Below, piece by piece: positions 37,956-43,112 of a stretch of DNA of 43,112 nt (position 1 is the stretch's first letter; every line of letters begins with the position of its first letter). The notes beneath the pieces were generated by a model. The model had not been told where the DNA came from and ran no database searches. It saw only the letters and a list, made by a program, of their open reading frames with translations. Source of the stretch: Planctomycetota bacterium (GTDB lineage: Bacteria; Planctomycetota; B15-G4; JADJEK01); the NCBI GenBank assembly GCA_016709145.1, contig JADJEK010000021.1, positions 1-43,112 of the forward strand, written 5' to 3'. A program made the translations under genes and the position numbers.

Positions 37956-39074
37956 ATGAGTATGACTCCGCTCGTTCGCGCGGTTGGCGCCCTCTTCGTT
38001 CTCTCGGGTCTCGCCCTCGCGGCGCCGGCCGATCGCATCTATCGCACGACGGGTGGTCGAGCCGTCGTCGTCGACGCCGTGACCTCGGACCAATGGGACG
38101 AGGTCAAGTACAAGAAGGGCGCGAACGACCTCAACTTCCCCGGCATGACCGTACGGTCGATCGAGTACGGCGACGCGCCGGAGTCCTACACCGTCGCGCT
38201 CCAGAAGCGTGATGCCGGTGAGTTCGAGAACGCCGTCTCGTTGTTGAAGTCCGCGCAGAGCGACGGGAAGGTCCGCCCCTGGATCAAGGTCGCCGCGCCG
38301 TTCGAGATCGCGAAGACGTTTCTCGCCTGGGGCGGGAAGGACAAGAGCAAGTTCGACCTCGCCGTGAAGGCATTCGACGAAGCGCTCGCCGCGAACGCGA
38401 AGACACGACTGCGCCCGGAGATCCTCGCCGGGCGCGCGCAGGCGAATCTCGGCGCCGGACACCTCGATGCGGCCGTGAAGGACTACGAGGCGCTCGAGAA
38501 AGAAGCGTACGAGAACAAGTACGGCGTGCGCTGGGAGCTGCGTGCGTTGGCCGACAAGGCCGCCGCGCTCGACGATGGCGGCAAGGGCGACGACGCGAAG
38601 CGGGAGTACGGGCGGCTCGAGAAGAGCGCGCGCGGCTTCACCGGCAACGCCGAACTCGACGCTGCGGACAAGGCCTTCGCGGCAGAAATGGCCGGCGTCG
38701 CTCGTCTCGCTCAAGGTCGCGTGATGATCCGCGACAACAAGGCCGCAGACGCCGATCGCTTCTTCGACCAGATCGTGAAGGACGCGAACGAGGTCGAACC
38801 GGTCCGAGCGTCGGCGCTCGTCGGCAAGGGCGAGGCCCTGCACAAGCTCGGCAAGCTCAAGGACGCGCAGATGTGCTTCGCCCAGGTGCGCATCAAGTAC
38901 GCCACCGCCAGTGATGCGGTCGCGGAAGCGACGTACCGCCTCGGACTCGTGTGCGTCGATCTCGGCGCCGCGGAGCCCAAGGGCGCGAAACTCGCGCAAG
39001 ACTACTTCCTCGAGGTCGTCAGCCGGTTCGGTTCGAGCCGGTGGGCACGTCTCGCTCAAGACAAGTTGCGCTGA
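37956..39074 (+). CDS. exported TPR protein linked to ExbBD
   Basis: The 372-residue product starts with a signal peptide (PLVRAVGALFVLSGLALAAPA); the start is at 37956 or 37962. The first 60 mature residues form a small beta domain (DRIYRTTGGRAVVVDAVTSD, then VRSIEYGD), a motif seen at the front of planctomycete TPR proteins located beside exbB. The rest is TPR helices (KAFDEALAANAKTRLRPEIL, LDAAVKDYEALEKEAYENK, YRLGLVCVDLGAAEP). Such exported TPR proteins upstream of ExbB/ExbD are common in this phylum, and probably contact the motor from the periplasm. Confidence 0.8.
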   Translation: MSMTPLVRAVGALFVLSGLALAAPADRIYRTTGGRAVVVDAVTSDQWDEVKYKKGANDLNFPGMTVRSIEYGDAPESYTVALQKRDAGEFENAVSLLKSAQSDGKVRPWIKVAAPFEIAKTFLAWGGKDKSKFDLAVKAFDEALAANAKTRLRPEILAGRAQANLGAGHLDAAVKDYEALEKEAYENKYGVRWELRALADKAAALDDGGKGDDAKREYGRLEKSARGFTGNAELDAADKAFAAEMAGVARLAQGRVMIRDNKAADADRFFDQIVKDANEVEPVRASALVGKGEALHKLGKLKDAQMCFAQVRIKYATASDAVAEATYRLGLVCVDLGAAEPKGAKLAQDYFLEVVSRFGSSRWARLAQDKLR

Positions 39075-39142
39075 ACTCCAGCGCTGGTGTTCGTCCGACC
39101 CTGTCTGTCTGTGTTTCTCGGATCCTGTCGGAGGCTTCGTTC

Positions 39143-39874
39143 ATGGTTCGTTGTCTGAATCGTCTGCTCGTGAGCGCGTCCGCATTGCTGCTCACCGCTC
39201 CCGCCCTGCTCGCCCAAGCCCCCGCCGCGGCCCCTGCCGCGACCGAGGAGCAGGGCATGACCCTCGGCAAGTTCCTCGACGGTGGCGGCATCGTCGGCTG
39301 GGTCATCATCGTCCTGTCGGTCGTCGGCATGGCGCTCGTGATCGACAACTTCGTCAACCAGCGCAAGCAGAAGCTCATGCCGCCGGACATCGCCGACGAA
39401 GTCCAGGCCTTGATCGAGGCTGGCGAGTACCAGGAGGCCATGGAACTCTGCGAATCGAACCCGGGCTTCTTCACCAACGTCGTCGCGGCCGGTCTGCCGA
39501 AGCTGAACGCTTCGTTCGAAGCCATGGAAGCCGCGGTCAAAGAGACGATGGAAGAAGAGCAGCTCAAGCAACTCATGCGCCTCGGCTGGTTGTCGCTGAT
39601 CGCGGCCGTCGGTCCGATGCTCGGATTGTTCGGAACGGTCCAGGGAATGATCGGCGCGTTCCAGCAGATCGCCGCGACGAAGGGTGCTGCGGATCCGGCT
39701 TCGCTCGCCGATAACATCTCGCTCGCGTTGATCACGACGCTCGACGGACTGCTGGTCGCGATCCCGATCACCTCGGCGTTCGTGTTCTTGCGTAACCGCT
39801 TGGTCCAAGCGACCCTCGAAGTCGGCGCCGTCGTCGAAGACATCTTCGAGCGCTTCCGCCCCACGAAGAGCTGA
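39143..39874 (+). CDS. exbB: ExbB/TolQ/MotA-family proton channel protein
   Basis: ExbB forms the pentameric ring of a proton-driven motor with ExbD in the inner membrane. GGAGG lies 8 nt before the ATG at 39143. The 243-residue protein has an N-terminal signal peptide (to about residue 28, ending LLAQA), then TM1 near 50-68, a cytoplasmic loop, TM2 with VGPMLGLFGTVQGMI and TM3 with LALITTLDGLLVAIPI. The conserved Thr residues of TM2 and TM3 are present. The cleaved signal before TM1 is not found in E. coli ExbB. Three exbD genes follow. Confidence 0.9.
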   Translation: MVRCLNRLLVSASALLLTAPALLAQAPAAAPAATEEQGMTLGKFLDGGGIVGWVIIVLSVVGMALVIDNFVNQRKQKLMPPDIADEVQALIEAGEYQEAMELCESNPGFFTNVVAAGLPKLNASFEAMEAAVKETMEEEQLKQLMRLGWLSLIAAVGPMLGLFGTVQGMIGAFQQIAATKGAADPASLADNISLALITTLDGLLVAIPITSAFVFLRNRLVQATLEVGAVVEDIFERFRPTKS

Positions 39875-39943
39875 CTTCGAACCGAACCCGGTCGATCGGC
39901 ATCCGTTCGTTGACCTAACGCCTCTTCTCACTCGAGGGCTTCC

Positions 39944-40441
39944 ATGGGCCAGGCATCTTCAGCACTGATGGAAGGCTCGACGCTCGACATGACTCCCATG
40001 ATCGACGTCGTCTTCCAGCTGATCATCTTCTTCATGATCGCGATCGACATGTCGCAACAGGATCTGGAGGACCTCCAGATGCCGAAGTCGGTGCAAGCCG
40101 CCGACGACAAGGATCCGGAAGAAGGTCGCTTGTACGTGAACGTCAACCGCAAAGGTGACTACATCATCAAGCGGCAACCCATGACCATCGACGAGCTCGA
40201 GGCGAACCTACGGGCGCGCGTGTTCTTGCCGCGGCCGAAGGGCCTGCCGGTCAAGGACAAGGACGGGTTGGCCGAACGGCCGATCCTGATCCGCGCGGAC
40301 CGTGCGACGGAGTTCAAGCACGTCCAGAAGGTCATGTACAAGTGCGCGCTCGAGGGCCTCAAGGTCTGGAAGCTCGAACTCGGTGTGAGTCAGGACGAGC
40401 AGGCGAAGGCAGCCGCTGACGCGGCCGCGCAGGCGAAGTAA
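39944..40441 (+). CDS. exbD: ExbD/TolR-family protein, copy 1
   Basis: ExbD is the single-pass rotor protein inside the ExbB ring. Residues 16-31 carry MTPMIDVVFQLIIFFM, including the Asp of the proton path (in MIDV). A periplasmic domain of about 110 residues follows, and the end is Ala-rich (AKAAADAAAQAK). It is clearly different from the next two copies in its periplasmic part (LQMPKSVQAADDKDPEEGRL). It starts 69 bp after exbB and ends 12 bp before the second copy. Confidence 0.88.
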   Translation: MGQASSALMEGSTLDMTPMIDVVFQLIIFFMIAIDMSQQDLEDLQMPKSVQAADDKDPEEGRLYVNVNRKGDYIIKRQPMTIDELEANLRARVFLPRPKGLPVKDKDGLAERPILIRADRATEFKHVQKVMYKCALEGLKVWKLELGVSQDEQAKAAADAAAQAK

Positions 40442-40453
40442 GGAGCTCGACCC

Positions 40454-40984
40454 ATGGGTGCCAAAGAAGAAGCACAAGCAGAGACGAAGATGGACATGAC
40501 GCCGATGATCGACGTCACGTTCCAGCTCATCATCTTCTTCATGTGCAACATCAAGTTCAAAATGCTCGAGGGCAAGCTCCAGACGTACCTGCCGAAGGAC
40601 GTCGGCGTGAACACGACGCCCCAGGACAAGGTGTTGGAGAAGGTCGACGTCCGCATCATCCGCAAGGTGACGAAGAAGGAACTCGACCTCGACAACATCG
40701 ATCGGTACCGCGAGTGGTCGAGCGCCGGCGGCACGACGATGGACCAAGTCCAGATCCTGCTGCAAGGCGCCCCGGTCAAGGACCTCAAGTCGCTCCAGGC
40801 GCAATTGAACGAGATCCGCCGCAAGATCCCCGCTCCGACGGATCCCAAGGAAGAGGACTCGATCAAGATGAACCTCGAGCCGATGGCGGGAGTGCTGTAC
40901 GAGGACGTGGTGCAAGTCGTCGACATCGCGCTCGGCGCGAAGTTCACGAGCCTCACGTTCCGAGGCATCGAACTCGACGCCTGA
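40454..40984 (+). CDS. exbD: ExbD/TolR-family protein, copy 2
   Basis: AAGGAG lies 8 nt before the ATG at 40454. The 176-residue protein has MTPMIDVTFQLIIFFM with a Cys right after it, then a periplasmic domain with LQTYLPKDVGVN. An insert near 70-105 contains EWSSAGGTTMDQVQILLQG, which ordinary ExbD proteins lack. Its length equals that of copy 3 and the two align without gaps. A strong terminator follows at 41009-41054. Confidence 0.88.
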   Translation: MGAKEEAQAETKMDMTPMIDVTFQLIIFFMCNIKFKMLEGKLQTYLPKDVGVNTTPQDKVLEKVDVRIIRKVTKKELDLDNIDRYREWSSAGGTTMDQVQILLQGAPVKDLKSLQAQLNEIRRKIPAPTDPKEEDSIKMNLEPMAGVLYEDVVQVVDIALGAKFTSLTFRGIELDA

Positions 40985-41008
40985 AGTCGAGCGAATCGCA
41001 GACGGACG

Positions 41009-41054
41009 CGCCGAGGGCGCAGCGCACGACAGGGCGCTGCGCCCTCGGCGTTTT
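41009..41054 (+). terminator. intrinsic terminator after exbD copy 2
   Basis: A perfect 17-bp GC-rich stem (41009-41025 paired with 41034-41050), an 8-nt loop and TTTT directly after it. This is the clearest rho-independent terminator in the window and ends the exbB-exbD-exbD transcript. Confidence 0.85.
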
Positions 41055-41145
41055 CACGCCCTCCTGCTCACGTCGCGATGAACCGTCGTCGGCGCCCCAC
41101 GTTCTCGCAACGCGTCCCGACGATTCACGACGGAGGTCCCTTCCC

Positions 41146-41676
41146 ATGGGAGCGCGAGACGAAGCGACGAGCGAGACACGTATGGACATGACGCCGATGA
41201 TCGACGTCACGTTCCAACTGATCATCTTCTTCATGTGCAACATCAAGTTCCGGATGCTCGAGGGCAAGCTGCAGACGTACCTGCCGAAGGACGTCGGCGT
41301 GAATCCGACGCAGCACGAACACGTGCTGGAGAAGATCGACATTCGGATCGAGCGCACCGTCGCGAAGAGCGAACTCGGGCTCGACGACGTCGCGCGCTTC
41401 CGGAAGTGGTCGGACGCCGGCGGCACGACGATGGGCCAAGTGCGCATCCTGCTGCGAGGTGAGCCGGTCAAGGACATGGAGGCGCTTCGATCGAGACTCG
41501 CAGCGATCCGCGCTCGGATCCCCGGCCCCACGGACGCGGCGGACGAGGACTCCATCAAGATGAACCTCGAGCCACTGCCGGGTGTCCTCTACGAAGACGT
41601 CGTCCGTGTCGTCGACGTCGCGCTCGACGCAAAGTTCACGAGCTTGACGTTCCGAGGTGTTCCGATCGACGCGTGA
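41146..41676 (+). CDS. exbD: ExbD/TolR-family protein, copy 3
   Basis: GGAGGT lies 8 nt before the ATG at 41146. The 176-residue product is a close paralogue of copy 2: by hand I count about 126 identical residues of 176 in a gapless alignment, with residues 13-53 almost unchanged and most differences in residues 54-130. The proton-path Asp and the adjacent Cys are kept. Because a strong terminator separates it from copy 2, it needs read-through or its own promoter, which I could not find with certainty in 41055-41145. Confidence 0.87.
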   Translation: MGARDEATSETRMDMTPMIDVTFQLIIFFMCNIKFRMLEGKLQTYLPKDVGVNPTQHEHVLEKIDIRIERTVAKSELGLDDVARFRKWSDAGGTTMGQVRILLRGEPVKDMEALRSRLAAIRARIPGPTDAADEDSIKMNLEPLPGVLYEDVVRVVDVALDAKFTSLTFRGVPIDA

Positions 41677-41736
41677 CGGAGCGAGTCGGCGCTGTTCGCG
41701 CGACCGGAGAGCTTCACGGAATCCCCTCGACCGTCG

Positions 41737-41742
41737 TAGAGT
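41737..41742 (+). promoter_or_regulatory. -10 hexamer next to the sulfatase start (leaderless type)
   Basis: TAGAGT is followed by 7 nt and the GTG at 41750, with no Shine-Dalgarno between. Confidence 0.35.
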
Positions 41743-41749
41743 CGCGCGC

Positions 41750-43112
41750 GTGTCGACCCAACACCGCCTCGCTCGCACCTGTTGCGCGCTGCTGCTCGTC
41801 ACGCTGTCCGCGTGTGGTGAGCGCGAATCTCCACCGCCGCGACGCAGCGTCCTGCTCGTGACGATCGACACGTTGCGCGCGGACCGACTCGGCTGCACCG
41901 GCCACTCCGCGGCGCGGACGCCGCGCATCGACGCACTGGCGCAGCGCGGCCAGCTCTTCACGCAAGCCGTCGCGCCGACCCCGCTGACGCTGCCCTCGCA
42001 CGCGACGCTGCTTTCGGGACGACTGCCCATCGAACACGGCGCGCGCGACAACAAGCCGTTCCGCTTCCCGTCGGACCGATTCGACACCGTCGCCACGTCG
42101 CTGAAGGAGCGCGCGTACGCGACGCTCGCCATCATCGGCGGAGAACCGCTCGCGCGAGGCTGCGGACTCGAGGCGGCGTTCGACGTCTACGACGACGCGT
42201 TCGCACGCGCCCCTGTTGGCAGCGTCCGTCTCGGCGAACGCACCGCCGACGCGGTCACCGACGCCGCGCTCGCCGCGCTCGATGGTGTGAAGGCGGAGCA
42301 GCCGTTCTTCCTCTGGACGCATTACTTCGATCCGCACGATCCGTACGTGCCGCCGCAGGATGTACTCGCGCAGTTCCGAGACGCGCCGTACGACGGCGAG
42401 ATCGCGTTCGTCGATCGCGAACTCGGCCGCTTGCTCGACGGCATCGCGTCGCGCGGGCGCGCGAACGACCTGATCGTCGTCGTCACCGCCGATCACGGCG
42501 AGTCGCTGGGCGAGCACGGCGAAGCGCGCCACGGCTTCTTCGTCTACGACGCGACGATCCGCGTCCCACTCATCGTCACTGGCCCCGGGATCGCGCCCGC
42601 CCGCATCGACGAGCAGGTGCGCCTGCAAGACCTGCGCGCATGCATCGAAGCTCTCGCGGCGTCGACGTCGATCGACCTCACCGAGCCGGCGCGCCGCGGC
42701 GAACCCGCGGTACTCGAGAGCCTCTACGGACAACTCCACTGCGAGTTCGCACAACTGCGCGGACTCCGTCATCCGAACGGCAGCAAGTACCTCGAGGCCG
42801 GCCGCGAGGAGTGGTATCGCTGGCGGGACGACCCCGGCGAGCAGCGCGATCTGCTCGGGCCACCCGCAGCGGTCGATCCGGCCGAGTTGGCCGCCGCTCG
42901 AGCCACGCTCGACGACGCCCTGCGCGGAGCCGCGGTCCCGAGCGGAGCGGACGGCATCGGCGAGGTCGGCTACCTCGGGATGGCGAGCGCGCCGGGCTCG
43001 CTGCGCACGCGATCCCGTACCGACAACGCGAGGTCGCGCTCGCCGCGCGATCGCGCCGCGTCGATCCAGGCGTTGACGGAAGGGGTCCGCCTTCTCGAAC
43101 TCGGTCAGGCCG
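41750..43112 (+). CDS. sulfatase-fold lipoprotein hydrolase, partial (C-terminus outside window)
   Basis: The frame runs from the GTG at 41750 to the window end (454 codons). A lipoprotein signal ends LSAC with Cys22. The alkaline-phosphatase/sulfatase fold is shown by LLVTIDTLRADRLG (Asp40), TLPSHATLLSG (80-90), HDPYVPPQ and TADHGESLGEHG (D248, H249). At the nucleophile site, sulfatases have C/S-x-P-S-R, but this protein has Thr80-Leu-Pro-Ser-His84, so formylglycine cannot be formed there. A Thr nucleophile is known for phosphodiesterases of this superfamily, so it may cut phosphoesters rather than sulfates. Residues after about 420 look TPR-like (SIQALTEGVRLLELGQA). It starts 73 bp after exbD copy 3. 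Confidence 0.82.
   Translation, partial: MSTQHRLARTCCALLLVTLSACGERESPPPRRSVLLVTIDTLRADRLGCTGHSAARTPRIDALAQRGQLFTQAVAPTPLTLPSHATLLSGRLPIEHGARDNKPFRFPSDRFDTVATSLKERAYATLAIIGGEPLARGCGLEAAFDVYDDAFARAPVGSVRLGERTADAVTDAALAALDGVKAEQPFFLWTHYFDPHDPYVPPQDVLAQFRDAPYDGEIAFVDRELGRLLDGIASRGRANDLIVVVTADHGESLGEHGEARHGFFVYDATIRVPLIVTGPGIAPARIDEQVRLQDLRACIEALAASTSIDLTEPARRGEPAVLESLYGQLHCEFAQLRGLRHPNGSKYLEAGREEWYRWRDDPGEQRDLLGPPAAVDPAELAAARATLDDALRGAAVPSGADGIGEVGYLGMASAPGSLRTRSRTDNARSRSPRDRAASIQALTEGVRLLELGQA

Overview
The window is GC-rich, tightly packed bacterial chromosome. It most likely comes from a member of the Planctomycetota, but this rests on gene style rather than a marker gene: many exported TPR proteins, an ExbB with a signal peptide followed by several ExbD copies, large secreted beta-propeller proteins, sulfatases, and what looks like the N-terminus of a planctomycete-type Ser/Thr kinase. 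There are no rRNA or tRNA genes, CRISPR arrays, insertion sequences or phage genes that I can see. Long Arg-rich open frames lie opposite almost every gene and are GC artefacts.

Layout. 1-2747 (minus): an exported PD40/TolB-like propeller protein, cut by the window start, with a good sigma-70-type promoter. 3054-11534 (minus): a chain of overlapping genes, rny, a YmdB-type phosphodiesterase, a polyprenyl synthase, dxs, nadK and truD, then an exported protein. It joins RNA turnover, isoprenoid synthesis, NADP supply and tRNA pseudouridylation on what is probably one transcript. 11658-14847 (minus): three unrecognised envelope proteins (HEAT-like exported protein, lipoprotein, membrane-anchored coiled coil) joined by stop/start overlaps. 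14967-16361 (minus) is pabB, divergent from xerC (16463-17470, plus). A PLP dehydratase (17534-18493, minus) is divergent from a PAP2-type membrane phosphatase and glycogen phosphorylase (18595-21901, plus). 21948-26155 (minus): a frameshifted exported TPR protein, a short remnant resembling a kinase N-terminus, and a polytopic membrane protein with a TPR tail. 26310-28512 (plus): mtaB and a type-4 uracil-DNA glycosylase, overlapping by 14 bp.

28554-41676 (plus) is the most interesting part. A PilM protein fused to a PilN-like membrane/periplasmic tail is followed by a small single-pass protein in the PilO position, a single-pass protein with a fibronectin-III-like domain in the PilP position, and a lipoprotein secretin whose N-terminal third is TPR/coiled coil. 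After a hairpin come two exported TPR proteins (the first frameshifted), ExbB and three ExbD proteins; the last two ExbD copies are close paralogues separated by a strong intrinsic terminator. No pilin, prepilin peptidase, PilC/GspF or assembly ATPase is present. The set reads as a trans-envelope machine made of an inner-membrane PilMNO-like platform, an outer-membrane secretin, TPR scaffold proteins and a proton-driven ExbBD motor. That these parts work together is inference from gene order. A lipoprotein sulfatase-fold enzyme with Thr at the nucleophile position runs off the right end.

Regulatory signals are readable. Several promoters match TTGACA-N17-TATAAT closely, including one inside a coding region just upstream of the secretin. 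Three genes (pilM-like, mtaB, sulfatase) have a TANNNT hexamer 6-7 nt before the start codon and no Shine-Dalgarno, which suggests leaderless mRNAs.
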